From: Blautia hansenii
Lineage (GTDB): Bacteria; Bacillota; Clostridia; Lachnospirales; Lachnospiraceae
Length of the DNA: 64,000 nt
Assembly: GCF_013304445.1 (NCBI RefSeq)
Contig: NZ_JAAITA010000007.1
Span: 1 to 64,000 of the forward strand
Reading direction: 5' to 3'
A program made the translations under genes and the position numbers. This document shows positions 35,381 through 44,517 of the stretch, piece after piece. Position 1 is the first letter of the stretch. Each line of letters begins with the position of its first letter. The notes under the pieces are model-generated. The model searched no databases, was not told where the DNA came from, and was given only the letters and a program-made list of their open reading frames with translations.

Positions 35381-37021
35381 GTGAAGATTACAGATTTTTT
35401 CAGTCTTTTAGGAGGACTGGCATTATTCCTTTACGGAATGCAGATGATGAGCAACGGACTTGAGGCAGCAGCAGGAAACAAGATGAAACAGATTCTGGAA
35501 AAGCTGACTGCAAACCGTTTTCTGGGTGTTTTGGTAGGTGCCGGAATTACAGCCGTTATTCAGTCTTCATCAGCCACCACAGTTATGGTCGTGGGCTTTG
35601 TAAACTCAGGCATGATGACTTTAAAACAGGCCGTATGGATTATTATGGGTGCCAATATCGGTACCACAATTACCGGACAGTTAATTGCCCTTGATGTCGG
35701 TCAGCTGGCGCCGCTTTTTGCTTTTGCAGGTGTGGCTTTGATTGTGTTTGTGAAGAAACAAAAGGTACATCACTATGGTTTGATTGTAGCCGGACTCGGT
35801 ATTCTGTTTATTGGTATGGAAATGATGAGCGGCGCAATGATGCCTCTTAGAGAGTCTGAGGCTTTCGTCTCTCTTATGACGAAATTCTCCAACCCGGTAC
35901 TGGGCATTCTGGCAGGTATGATATTTACAGCTCTTATTCAGTCTTCTTCTGCGTCTGTAGGTATTCTGCAGGCCCTTGCATCCAGCGGACTGATTGGACT
36001 GCCAAATGCAGTATTCGTACTGTTCGGACAGAACATTGGTACTTGTATTACAGCAATTCTGGCTGCTATCGGCACAAACAGAAATGCAAAACGTACTACA
36101 GTGATTCACCTGATGTTCAACATTATCGGTACGACTATCTTTACCATCGTATGTATTCTGACTCCGCTGACCTCACTGGTGGAAAACTGGACACCGGGAA
36201 ATGTTTCAGCACAGATTGCAAATATGCATACATTATTTAACATTGTAACAACACTGCTCCTTCTTCCATTTGGAACTTATCTGGCAAAACTTGCTGTCAA
36301 GATTCTTCCGGAGAAACAGGAAGAAATGGAAGGTGTTATGCACATGGAGTTCATTCATCCAATGGAAACCAAAAGAGATACTCAGATTGGTCTTTCCGCT
36401 ATTGCGGTTACGGGTATTAAGAACGAACTTCACCGTATGATTGGCATGGCAAAAGAAAATGTAGAAAAGAGTTTTGTATGTGTGAAAGATGGAAAGAGAG
36501 AACTCTTAGAGGAAGTCAGAGAGCGAGAGGAATATATTGATTATCTGAACAAAGAGATTTCCAAATATATTTCCAAGGTGCTGGTAAATGAAAGCAATCC
36601 GGGAGATTCCCAGTACATCAGCGCGCTTTTTAAAGTGTGCGGAAACGTAGAGAGAATCGGCGACCACGCCATGAATATCTGCGAATATACCAAGATGATT
36701 GAAAAACAGGGAATTACCTTCTCTGCAGAAGTAAAAGAAGAAATGGATGAAATGCGTGAAATTTGTGGAAAAGCTTTAGATTTTCTGTCACAAATTGAGG
36801 ATAACTCCGGAAAGAACATTCAGGCTATCGAAGACTTTGAGCAGAAAATTGACGATATGACAGAGGACTACAGACAGAAGCAGATGGTTCGTATGCAGAA
36901 AGGAACCTGCTCAGAGGAAGGCTGTATTATCTACTCTGAAATGCTGACAGATTTTGAACGTATTGGTGACCATATTCTGAACATTGGACAGGAAATGGGC
37001 ATGGGAAAAGTCGGAGCATAA
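35381..37021 (+). CDS. Na+/phosphate cotransporter with PhoU-like domain
   Basis: 546 residues from GTG 35381, which has GGGAGGA at ideal spacing; an ATG at 35357 is in frame. Two inverted membrane repeats carry the family QSSS motifs (IQSSSATTVMVVGF and IQSSSASVGILQAL). A cytoplasmic C-terminal region (about 350-546) with two PhoU-like units contains the repeated signature ERIGDHAMNI and ERIGDHILNI. It imports inorganic phosphate with sodium. The tandem repeat in its promoter suggests phosphate-dependent control. Confidence 0.92.
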   Translation: MKITDFFSLLGGLALFLYGMQMMSNGLEAAAGNKMKQILEKLTANRFLGVLVGAGITAVIQSSSATTVMVVGFVNSGMMTLKQAVWIIMGANIGTTITGQLIALDVGQLAPLFAFAGVALIVFVKKQKVHHYGLIVAGLGILFIGMEMMSGAMMPLRESEAFVSLMTKFSNPVLGILAGMIFTALIQSSSASVGILQALASSGLIGLPNAVFVLFGQNIGTCITAILAAIGTNRNAKRTTVIHLMFNIIGTTIFTIVCILTPLTSLVENWTPGNVSAQIANMHTLFNIVTTLLLLPFGTYLAKLAVKILPEKQEEMEGVMHMEFIHPMETKRDTQIGLSAIAVTGIKNELHRMIGMAKENVEKSFVCVKDGKRELLEEVREREEYIDYLNKEISKYISKVLVNESNPGDSQYISALFKVCGNVERIGDHAMNICEYTKMIEKQGITFSAEVKEEMDEMREICGKALDFLSQIEDNSGKNIQAIEDFEQKIDDMTEDYRQKQMVRMQKGTCSEEGCIIYSEMLTDFERIGDHILNIGQEMGMGKVGA

Positions 37022-37051
37022 GAAAACATTTATGAATACCTTGTAAATTAG

Positions 37052-37098
37052 AGGCTGTGGCATTAAGCACACTATGTGTTTCTTGCCACAGCCTTCAT
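37052..37098 (+). terminator. Probable intrinsic terminator after the Na/Pi gene
   Basis: AGGCTGTGGCA (37052-37062) pairs perfectly with TGCCACAGCCT (37084-37094), with a 21-base loop. The T-tract after it is short (TCATTG). Confidence 0.6.
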
Positions 37099-37114
37099 TG
37101 CTGACACAAAGAAA

Positions 37115-37148
37115 CCCCTAATTCCCTCAAGATTAAGGGAATTAGGGG
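37115..37148 (-). terminator. Intrinsic terminator for the ABC permease operon
   Basis: CCCCTAATTCCCT (37115-37127) and AGGGAATTAGGGG (37136-37148) form a perfect thirteen-pair stem. On the minus strand it is followed by TTTCTTTG, just beyond the permease stop at 37173. Confidence 0.8.
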
Positions 37149-37172
37149 AGTTGAATAGGCGAATCCTATTTT

Positions 37173-39707
37173 TTATTCGCTTGTTCTTATTCTGTCCACC
37201 AGACTGCCTGTTTGCATTCTCTTATAAAGCAGTGGTGGAATCAGAGCACAGATTCCAAAGGCTATCATAAAGAGCAGGAGATTTTTTAGGACAGGAACGC
37301 AGAACGTCATACCGTAAATGTTCATAAAATGAAAAATCACATATCCCAAAGGCACTCCCGCCAGAAGGGAAAGCAAGACGGAGATTACGCCGTATCCGAG
37401 ACCTTCTGTCATAAGTACCCGTCTTATTTGCTTTTGCGTCATCCCCAGGCTTTCCAGTACAGCGAATTCTCTGGAACGCTCCTGCACGCTGGCAGTCATC
37501 ATATTAAAATAATTCATGAGCGTCAGAAGCGCCAGAATCAGTCCCAGGCCATTTCCAAAGACTTTTATTTGAGTTTCCGTTTTTGACATATTTTTATAGG
37601 ATTCCAGCTTGGATTGGAAACCAACGCGCTTTTCACCTGCGAAGATTTGCTTTATCTGTGCTTCTGTTTCTTTGGAAAAAGGTTTCTCATAATCTGCATA
37701 AACTACTTCAATGGGGAACTCGCCTGCAAGTTTTTCCGCAAATTTTTCACTGACTATAATCTGTGGGTTGTAGCCACCGGAAAAAGAGGCGGGAGAATTC
37801 GAAAGAGCAGCGATTTTTACAGAATACATCTGCTGGCTTTTTCCGGGAAAGTAAAAAGTCAGATTTTTTCCCACGGCTTCTTTTGGGGATACCCAGTAGT
37901 TCTTTTCCAAGAGGGCAATTTTTCCTTCAAGAAACAGGGTTTTATCCAGCGTATTTCCCAGTTCTTCGTTTAATACGTCAAATTCTGTTTCGCTGATACC
38001 CACCAGACGGCTTCCAAACATGTTATTCATAGTTTCCGTATCTTTTTTATAGGCGTCCATGGTTTCATTATAATTGCCGCCCGGTGTCATTCTGGACTCA
38101 AACAGCCGTTTCAGATACCCTCCCAGTGCCTCTTTCTGATAAGGAATACAGATATCTGTGGTTTTGACTGTTCGTATATTCTTTACACCGGGAACGGATT
38201 TTAGCTTCTGCAGTTTCTCAGAGGTAAAAAGCTGTGTTTCATCTTCGCGGAGCATGGTATTATTTTCCAATGCAATATCGCTGTCAGAAATAGTATTCAG
38301 TACGCGTTTGGAATCATATTCCATCAAAAGTATACTTACAATCAGAAAAAGCGAAAGCACAAGAAAGAACGAGGTTAAAATAGCAAAGGTCTGTTTTTTT
38401 CGACGGAACATATTTCGCCATGCCATGGCTCTTATGCTGTTGCTGCCTTTGGCTTTTGTTCTTTTGGACTGGAATTTTAAATCGGCTTCTGTATAACGTA
38501 CAGCCTCCATAGGAGCACATTCCCCTACAATTTTTGCAGGTTTTCTGGCACTGATAAAGACAGTAAAAGCAGAGAAAATCCCTGCACACAGACAGATAAT
38601 TCCATAGAGGAGAGGGGTATGTACGGCTTTTATCCCATCTCCGGGATCCAACAGGCGGATGGCCTGGGGCAGAATCTGATTTAACATAATCAGTCCCAGG
38701 AGAAGCCCCAGTGGAATTCCTCCTGCGGCATTCCAGAAGGCTTGAAGATAAACCAGGTGCCGAAGCTGGGGAGTCGTCATGCCAAGAGTCCGTAACTGCC
38801 CAAAGTAACGGATATCTTTGGCAATGGAAATATAAAGCGTATTGTAAATAAACAGATACCCTGCGCTGAAAATCATGAAAAGTAAAAAAATGATGCCTGC
38901 CGCTGTTTTCAGGTAGTAGAAAATTAAATCCGGGTCCGATTCCAGAATCTGGCGGTCGGACAGATTCAGCTGTTTTTCCAGGGCTGAAATATTTTTCTGG
39001 GTATACAGAGAATGTTTTAAGGAAAGGAACAGGTAACCTTGTCCATAGCTTGTCTGGTCAGCGCCCGTAGTTTCGTAAAAAGCTTTTGATACAAACCCTT
39101 TGGACTGTCCCGTATAATCTTTGAAATAGCCGGAAAGAGTAAAGGTTTCCGTAAAAATACTCTGGTCTGCTTCCTGGGCAGTCTTTGGCTCTTCTTCTGT
39201 AATATTGTAATAGGTGACAGGAATTTTCATGCCAAGGGTGGGATTCTGAATACCCAGTTCCTTCAGGGCGTCTAAAGAGAGCATGATTTCGTCCTTGTTC
39301 TTTGGAAAACATCCCTTTACAGATTCAAAAGCAGGAAGAAGCTGTTTTTTCCACCCTTCTTTGTCACTGTAAAACAGTTTCACCATACTGGAATATTGGC
39401 CGTTTCCCTGGGTAATCATGGCACACTTCACTTCCAGCCCCGAGGCGCGGATATAATCCAGTTGTTTTACTTTTTCTATCTGGTCAGGGCGGGGCTCTGT
39501 CAGGGCGATGTCGTAATCTCTGCCGGACATCATAAGGTTTCGCCTGGAAAGCGCCTGGGTGTACTGGATTCCGATTCCGATAACGGTTATCAACAGGAAG
39601 GAAGTCAGAATAATGGCAAGGATGGTAAGGAGGTTTCGCTTTCTGTTTGCCTGATAAGTGGTGCGGGCTATGCGGGAAATGGTCTTTTTATTGTTTACTT
39701 TAATCAT
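37173..39707 (-). CDS. FtsX/MacB-type ABC transporter permease
   Basis: 844 residues from ATG 39707, behind GGAGGTGGG (a GTG at 39716 is in frame). The layout is one N-terminal helix (about 24-44), a large extracellular domain, an FtsX module of helices around 260-400, another helix near 440-465, a second extracellular domain, and a final FtsX module of three helices (about 725-835). The two-module plan is shared by exporters and lipoprotein or peptide-antibiotic handling systems. The ATPase gene overlaps it by 8 bases, and a kinase/regulator pair lies upstream. Confidence 0.85.
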   Translation of the reverse strand: MIKVNNKKTISRIARTTYQANRKRNLLTILAIILTSFLLITVIGIGIQYTQALSRRNLMMSGRDYDIALTEPRPDQIEKVKQLDYIRASGLEVKCAMITQGNGQYSSMVKLFYSDKEGWKKQLLPAFESVKGCFPKNKDEIMLSLDALKELGIQNPTLGMKIPVTYYNITEEEPKTAQEADQSIFTETFTLSGYFKDYTGQSKGFVSKAFYETTGADQTSYGQGYLFLSLKHSLYTQKNISALEKQLNLSDRQILESDPDLIFYYLKTAAGIIFLLFMIFSAGYLFIYNTLYISIAKDIRYFGQLRTLGMTTPQLRHLVYLQAFWNAAGGIPLGLLLGLIMLNQILPQAIRLLDPGDGIKAVHTPLLYGIICLCAGIFSAFTVFISARKPAKIVGECAPMEAVRYTEADLKFQSKRTKAKGSNSIRAMAWRNMFRRKKQTFAILTSFFLVLSLFLIVSILLMEYDSKRVLNTISDSDIALENNTMLREDETQLFTSEKLQKLKSVPGVKNIRTVKTTDICIPYQKEALGGYLKRLFESRMTPGGNYNETMDAYKKDTETMNNMFGSRLVGISETEFDVLNEELGNTLDKTLFLEGKIALLEKNYWVSPKEAVGKNLTFYFPGKSQQMYSVKIAALSNSPASFSGGYNPQIIVSEKFAEKLAGEFPIEVVYADYEKPFSKETEAQIKQIFAGEKRVGFQSKLESYKNMSKTETQIKVFGNGLGLILALLTLMNYFNMMTASVQERSREFAVLESLGMTQKQIRRVLMTEGLGYGVISVLLSLLAGVPLGYVIFHFMNIYGMTFCVPVLKNLLLFMIAFGICALIPPLLYKRMQTGSLVDRIRTSE

Positions 39708-40380
39708 AAATCCCACCTCCGCAGATTCGTCCGTCTTCCAGCCGGATTATCCGCTGGGACATCTGGGCAATTTCTTCATCATGGGTAATCATGACCACAG
39801 TCTGGTTCAATTGTTCCTGGCTGATTTTTAAAAGCCCCAGAACGTCCTGTCCGGTTCGGGTATCCAGATTACCGGTGGGTTCGTCGGCCAGTACAATGGC
39901 AGGTTTGGCCGCCAGAGCTCTGGCCAGAGCGGTTCTCTGTTGTTGGCCGCCGGAAAGCTGGCCGGGCATGGCATAGCGCTTTTCAGACAATCCCAGCATG
40001 TCCAGAATGTGGTTTACATAATCCTTGTCCGGCCGGATACCATCCAACTGAATGGGAAGCACCACATTTTCATACACATTCAGCAGGGGCAGGAGGTTGT
40101 AATTCTGAAAAACAAAACCGATTTTTCTGCGCCGGAAAATGGTCAGGGAATCTCTGTCCATCTGGGAAATATCCTGTCCGTCTGCCAGCACCCGTCCCGA
40201 AGTGGGGTTGTCCAGACCGCCCAGCATGTGCAGCAGCGTGGATTTGCCGCTGCCCGATTTACCTACAATAGAGAGAAATTCGCCTTTTTCTACGGAGAGA
40301 TTGACGCCGTCCAGGGCTTTCACAACCGTGTTTCCCAGCGGATAATATTTTTTCAGATTTTCTGCTTTTAAGATAGTCAT
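39700..40380 (-). CDS. ABC transporter ATP-binding protein, MacB/LolD type
   Basis: 226 residues from ATG 40380, behind GAAAGGAG. Walker A is GKSGSGKST, the signature LSGGQQQR, Walker B IVLADEPTGNLD and the switch His in MITHD. The subgroup pairs with FtsX-type permeases. It would power the permease encoded next. The 97-base gap before it holds a repeat cluster that may bind the operon's response regulator. Confidence 0.92.
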   Translation of the reverse strand: MTILKAENLKKYYPLGNTVVKALDGVNLSVEKGEFLSIVGKSGSGKSTLLHMLGGLDNPTSGRVLADGQDISQMDRDSLTIFRRRKIGFVFQNYNLLPLLNVYENVVLPIQLDGIRPDKDYVNHILDMLGLSEKRYAMPGQLSGGQQQRTALARALAAKPAIVLADEPTGNLDTRTGQDVLGLLKISQEQLNQTVVMITHDEEIAQMSQRIIRLEDGRICGGGIYD

Positions 40381-40447
40381 AGAAATACTCCTTTCGATTT
40401 CTGTATTTTGCATTACAGTAACTATAGCAGAATAATCTTTCCACATT

Positions 40448-40474
40448 CTGTCTCAAAAGTGACAGTTTTGACAG
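40448..40474. promoter_or_regulatory. TGACAG repeat cluster upstream of the ABC genes
   Basis: On the plus strand CTGTC (40448-40452) is inverted relative to GACAG (40461-40465), and TGACAG occurs twice nine bases apart (40460-40465 and 40469-40474). It lies between the kinase stop and the ATPase start, where a response regulator would bind to induce the transporter. Confidence 0.4.
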
Positions 40475-40477
40475 ATT

Positions 40478-41413
40478 TCAAAAGTATACGGAATTCGAAA
40501 GAGCATGTCTGGAAAGAAACACCGAGAAGTCGCTGCCTTTGCCTGGGGAAGAATCCACTTTGATATACCCGCCCTCCTTCGCCAGAATTTCCCTGGCAAG
40601 ATACAGCCCGATTCCCAGACCTTTTTCTTGAGACACAGAAGGGGAGCGGTAAAACCGCTGAAAAATCATGCCCTGTTCTTTCTCTGAAATTCCCGGTCCC
40701 TGGTCCCGGACATGAATACGGATAAAGGAATCGTAGCTTTCTGCAAAAAGCTGAATTTCAGAACCTTTGGGGGCATATTTTACAGCGTTGTTCAGTATAT
40801 TTCCCAGGGCTTCTGCTGTCCACTTCATATCGAAAAATGCCTGGAAATCTTCGCTAGAAATCTGAAAGGAAATATGTTTTTTCATGGCCTGCAGCTCTTC
40901 CGCCTGGCAGACAAGCCCCAGAAGCTCTGCTGTACCGGAAAAGGCGGGATGAAGAGCAAGCATGTCACTTTCCAGATAAGAAGAATGTACCAGTTCTTTC
41001 ATAAAGAAATCCAGTTTTTCTGTCTGTGCCTGTATTTTCTGCGTCAGGGCTCTGCTCTGGTCATCGATTTCCGCCTCGGCCAGAAGTCCGGTGTACAGCA
41101 TGATATTGGTCAGGGGAGTACGTACCTGATGAGAGATGTCAGCAATCAGAGATTTTACCACATTGCGCTCTTCATCTGCCTTTCGATAACTGGCATTGGA
41201 AATATCTAAAAGACGGTTTATCCGCTCAGAAATGGCAGCATCTGCAGATTCATCAAAAACAGCCAAAGTCTTCTGGCCGTCCAGGGCTCTGTCCAGGATT
41301 TCCAGTATATGATTCATTTGTTTGTCCAGATTTTTCCGATACTGAACCATGGCGAACAGGCACACAGACAGCAGCAGAAGCAGAACAAGGATTCCCAAAA
41401 GCAATAGTTTCAT
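40478..41413 (-). CDS. Sensor histidine kinase of the ABC exporter module
   Basis: 311 residues from ATG 41413 (ATGA overlap with the regulator stop). A single N-terminal membrane helix (about 3-25) without any extracellular domain leads into HisKA with His95 (ISHQVRTPL). An ATPase domain with NNAVKYAPKG, DQGPGISEKE and GLGIGLYLAREI follows. The lack of an input domain suggests that the signal comes through the transporter or the membrane, as in BceS-like kinases (inference). Confidence 0.88.
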   Translation of the reverse strand: MKLLLLGILVLLLLLSVCLFAMVQYRKNLDKQMNHILEILDRALDGQKTLAVFDESADAAISERINRLLDISNASYRKADEERNVVKSLIADISHQVRTPLTNIMLYTGLLAEAEIDDQSRALTQKIQAQTEKLDFFMKELVHSSYLESDMLALHPAFSGTAELLGLVCQAEELQAMKKHISFQISSEDFQAFFDMKWTAEALGNILNNAVKYAPKGSEIQLFAESYDSFIRIHVRDQGPGISEKEQGMIFQRFYRSPSVSQEKGLGIGLYLAREILAKEGGYIKVDSSPGKGSDFSVFLSRHALSNSVYF

Positions 41414-42090
41414 TTCGCATTCTCCCACATATACCCTTTTCCGTAAATCGTTTTGATGTACTGGGGATTGGAAGGTTTTTCTTCCAGTTTATCCCGCAGT
41501 CTGCGGATACCTACAGACAGGGCGTTGTCCTCTACATATTCGGTTCCGTCTTCCCAGACCCATGCCAGAAGCCGCTCCCGGGTGAGGATTTTTCCCTGGT
41601 TAAATACGAGAAGATAGAGAATTTTCTGCTCAGTGCGGCTTAATTCTATGGCTTTTCCGTCCTTGTAAAATTCCATGGTGGAAAAGGAGAAGCGAAAAGG
41701 TTCCTGCATATACTCTGATTCCTGTTTGGGACTGATTCTGCGCAGCAGCGCCCGAATACGCGCCCGAAGTACCATGGTGCTGAAGGGTTTGGTGATATAG
41801 TCGTCTGCTCCGCATTCCAGCCCCCGTACAATGTCCAGTTCCATGTCACGGGCAGTCAGGAGGATAATGGGAACCTTGCTTTCTCTGCGGATGTCCTGGC
41901 AGAAGGCGAAGCCGCTGCCGTCAGGAAGATTGACGTCTAAAAGCAGCAGGTCAAAGGTCTGGCTTTTTAAGGCTGCCGCCGCGTCTTTGACTGTGCTGCA
42001 TACGGTAAAGGAAAAATCTTTGTCTTTTAAAGCCATCTCCATGCCAAACGCCAGTTCCTCATCATCTTCCAGTATCATGATATAGTTCAT
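41410..42090 (-). CDS. OmpR-family response regulator of the ABC exporter module
   Basis: 226 residues. The receiver domain has acidic pocket Glu8-Asp9-Asp10, phospho-acceptor Asp52 (LLLLDVNLPDGSG) and Lys in ITKPFS. The winged-helix DNA-binding domain (about 128-226) has RTEQKILYLLVFNQGKILTRE and the terminal YIKTIYGKGYMW. Its gene overlaps that of the kinase by 4 bases. It probably activates the ABC genes downstream, where TGACAG repeats lie. Confidence 0.92.
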   Translation of the reverse strand: MNYIMILEDDEELAFGMEMALKDKDFSFTVCSTVKDAAAALKSQTFDLLLLDVNLPDGSGFAFCQDIRRESKVPIILLTARDMELDIVRGLECGADDYITKPFSTMVLRARIRALLRRISPKQESEYMQEPFRFSFSTMEFYKDGKAIELSRTEQKILYLLVFNQGKILTRERLLAWVWEDGTEYVEDNALSVGIRRLRDKLEEKPSNPQYIKTIYGKGYMWENAK

Positions 42091-42159
42091 AGTCCTGTTT
42101 TATCCTTTCCCATTGTTCTTGCAAAACGTTGCTCTATTGGGATTATTGTACCTGTCTTG

Positions 42160-42189
42160 TTGTACATTTTCAAGTGTGTGTGGTATGAT
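42160..42189 (+). promoter_or_regulatory. Probable promoter of the esterase operon
   Basis: TTGTAC (42160-42165), 18-base spacer, TATGAT (42184-42189), 60 bases before the esterase start. The divergent regulator gene starts at 42090. Confidence 0.5.
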
Positions 42190-42248
42190 TAAGAAACACA
42201 AAGCCAAATGCCAGGCTGGCAGACTGAGAAAAATGAGGACAAAAAGAC

Positions 42249-43217
42249 ATGAATAAAGCAAAACAGATACTTTTAAAAGCCCTTTCTTCGCCGGATTCCA
42301 GGCTGGATGTGGAGAAATCCAGAAAGCTGATGAATCTGAAAGCCTTAGACCCGTTAAAGCCTTTTTACCGGACTTTAGATACAAAGTTTTACCGGGAAGG
42401 ACGGGAGATTCCCCTTCGGATTTATTTTCCGGACAGTGAATCTTATCAGACTGCAGAGGCAGTGCAAAAGGGCGACATGACGGATAACATTTACCCTGTG
42501 CTGCTGTATATTCACGGCGGTGGGTTTGTGACGGAAAGTGTGGATTCCTACAGCCGGGTATGCCGGAATCTTGCAAAGCACACCCGTCATGTAGTGGTAG
42601 CTATTGACTATCCCCTGGCGCCGGAACACCGGTTTCCTACACAGGTGGAGGACTGTTACGCTGTGGCAAAAGCGGTTTTTGCGGACAGGAATCTGCTGAA
42701 TGCAGACCCGGACTCCATTACCATTATGGGAGACAGCGCAGGAGGAAATCTGACTGCGGCTGTGACCTTAATGGCAAGAGACAGAGGGGAGTTTGCGCCG
42801 CCCAGACAGATACTGATTTACCCCTGTGTCAACAACAATTACCGGGAGAACAACGGCTTTGCTTCCCTTATGGAGAACGGGCAGGATTACCTGTTGACAC
42901 GGCAGAATATGGCGGATTATCTGGACTATTACCAGTCTTCAGAGAGGGACAGAGAAAACCCTTATTTTGCTCCCCTTCTGGCAGAGGATTTCACCAATCT
43001 GCCGAAAACTCTGATTATTACCGGGGAATTTGACCCGTTAAGAGACGAAGGAGAGGCCTTTGCTGCAAAACTGGCAAAAGGGGGAAACCAGGTGGAATGT
43101 CATAGAATTGCAGACGGGATTCATGGATTTTTTCTGCTGGAAACCTTTCATCCGGCAGTGAAGAAGACTTATGAATATATAAATGAATTTCTGGAAACAG
43201 AGGGGATACAGGATTAA
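42249..43217 (+). CDS. Alpha/beta hydrolase, HSL-type esterase
   Basis: 322 residues. The oxyanion-hole motif HGGGFV is near residue 90, nucleophile Ser163 lies in GDSAGG, and catalytic Asp (EFDPLRDEG) and His (DGIHGFF) follow in order, as in hormone-sensitive-lipase-type esterases. There is no signal peptide, so it is cytoplasmic. It is the first gene of a three-gene unit with an acyltransferase-like protein and a zinc-ribbon membrane protein, suggesting turnover of an acylated compound. Confidence 0.87.
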   Translation: MNKAKQILLKALSSPDSRLDVEKSRKLMNLKALDPLKPFYRTLDTKFYREGREIPLRIYFPDSESYQTAEAVQKGDMTDNIYPVLLYIHGGGFVTESVDSYSRVCRNLAKHTRHVVVAIDYPLAPEHRFPTQVEDCYAVAKAVFADRNLLNADPDSITIMGDSAGGNLTAAVTLMARDRGEFAPPRQILIYPCVNNNYRENNGFASLMENGQDYLLTRQNMADYLDYYQSSERDRENPYFAPLLAEDFTNLPKTLIITGEFDPLRDEGEAFAAKLAKGGNQVECHRIADGIHGFFLLETFHPAVKKTYEYINEFLETEGIQD

Positions 43218-43234
43218 AGAAGGGGGAAAAAATT

Positions 43235-44515
43235 GTGCCAGGAAGAGGAAGAAAATGGCGCTCACTGGAGAATACAGCCAAAATATTTCCGGCTACCAGC
43301 GGGAAAAAGGATGAGAGGGTGTTTCGGATTTCCTGCCAGATGAAGGAAGCTGTAGAGCCGGAAAAGCTGCAGAGGGCGCTGGATTTATGTGTGGAAGACT
43401 ATGCGCTTTTTCTCTGTGTACTGCGGGGCGGACTCTTTTGGAACTATCTGGAGGAAACTCATTTAAGACCGGTGGTGAGGGAGGAATACAAGCCGCCCTG
43501 CAGTCAGATTTATGTCCGGGATCAGAAGAATCTGCTGTTTGAAGTGACTTACTACCGGAAGCGGATTAACTTTGAAACTTATCATGCCCTTACAGATGGA
43601 ACCGGGGCTATGCAGTTTGTAAAATCTTTGCTTTATTATTATCTCAAAGAACTGCACCCGGATAAGGTGAGCGGTACGGCGGACCAGGTAAGGCCTGACG
43701 CCACAGCGGCAGAGATGTCGGAAGACAGTTTTGAGAAATACTATTCCGACCGGGGAAAAGAGGAAAAAATCCCGAAATACCGGGCGCATCAATTACATTA
43801 CCGGAAGACGGAATACCACATGCTGCACCTGACAGAAGGAATCTTGTCAGTGAAGGAACTGCTGGAAACGGCTCGTTCTTACGGCACGACGCTGACTGTA
43901 TATCTCACGGCTGTCTATTTGTGCGCCATTGCACAGGATATGAGTGAAAAGCAGAAGAAAAAGCCGGTGGCCTTAATGATTCCCGTGAACCTGAGAAACT
44001 ATTTTCCCTCGGATTCGGTACGAAACTTTTTCGGGTGGATTGATATTGGATATGATTTTTCCAGCCAGAGTGAAAAGCTGGAAGATGTTATCGCGTTTAC
44101 GGCAAAATTTTTTAAAGAAGAGCTGACGCCCCAGCGGATTGCGGCCAGAATGAACGGTTTTATGCGTATGGAGAAAAATCCTTTTATGCGGGCGCTTCCC
44201 CTGCCTTTGAAACTGTGGGGCATGCAGGCCGGAGCCAGACTGTCTTCTGCCAATGGAACCGCTGTGTTTTCCAATATCGGAAAGATTACGATGCCGAAAG
44301 AATGCAGGGAATATATAGACTGGTTTGATTTTTATACCACGACGCCCAAAATGGAAATTTGTATGTGTTCCTTTGAAGATAATCTGACTATCAGCTTTAC
44401 TTCCCAGTTTGCAGAAAGCCATGTGGAGCGGAATTTCTTCCGTATGCTGACAGAACAGGGGACAGCGGTGCGTATTATTTCCTGGAATGAGGAAGACTGG
44501 AAAGGGGGAGAATGA
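43235..44515 (+). CDS. Condensation/alcohol-acetyltransferase-like protein
   Basis: 426 residues with GTG 43235 behind AGGGGG. The motif HALTDG (His117 to Gly122) is the HxxxDG active-site motif of CoA-dependent acyltransferases, condensation domains and WS/DGAT enzymes. A downstream PVNLRNYFPSDSVRNFFGW block and a beta-rich C-terminus fit the two-lobe fold. The acceptor is unknown. It lies 17 bases after the esterase gene and overlaps the next gene, or nearly so, which implies a joint function. Confidence 0.72.
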   Translation: MPGRGRKWRSLENTAKIFPATSGKKDERVFRISCQMKEAVEPEKLQRALDLCVEDYALFLCVLRGGLFWNYLEETHLRPVVREEYKPPCSQIYVRDQKNLLFEVTYYRKRINFETYHALTDGTGAMQFVKSLLYYYLKELHPDKVSGTADQVRPDATAAEMSEDSFEKYYSDRGKEEKIPKYRAHQLHYRKTEYHMLHLTEGILSVKELLETARSYGTTLTVYLTAVYLCAIAQDMSEKQKKKPVALMIPVNLRNYFPSDSVRNFFGWIDIGYDFSSQSEKLEDVIAFTAKFFKEELTPQRIAARMNGFMRMEKNPFMRALPLPLKLWGMQAGARLSSANGTAVFSNIGKITMPKECREYIDWFDFYTTTPKMEICMCSFEDNLTISFTSQFAESHVERNFFRMLTEQGTAVRIISWNEEDWKGGE

Positions 44516-44517
44516 GT

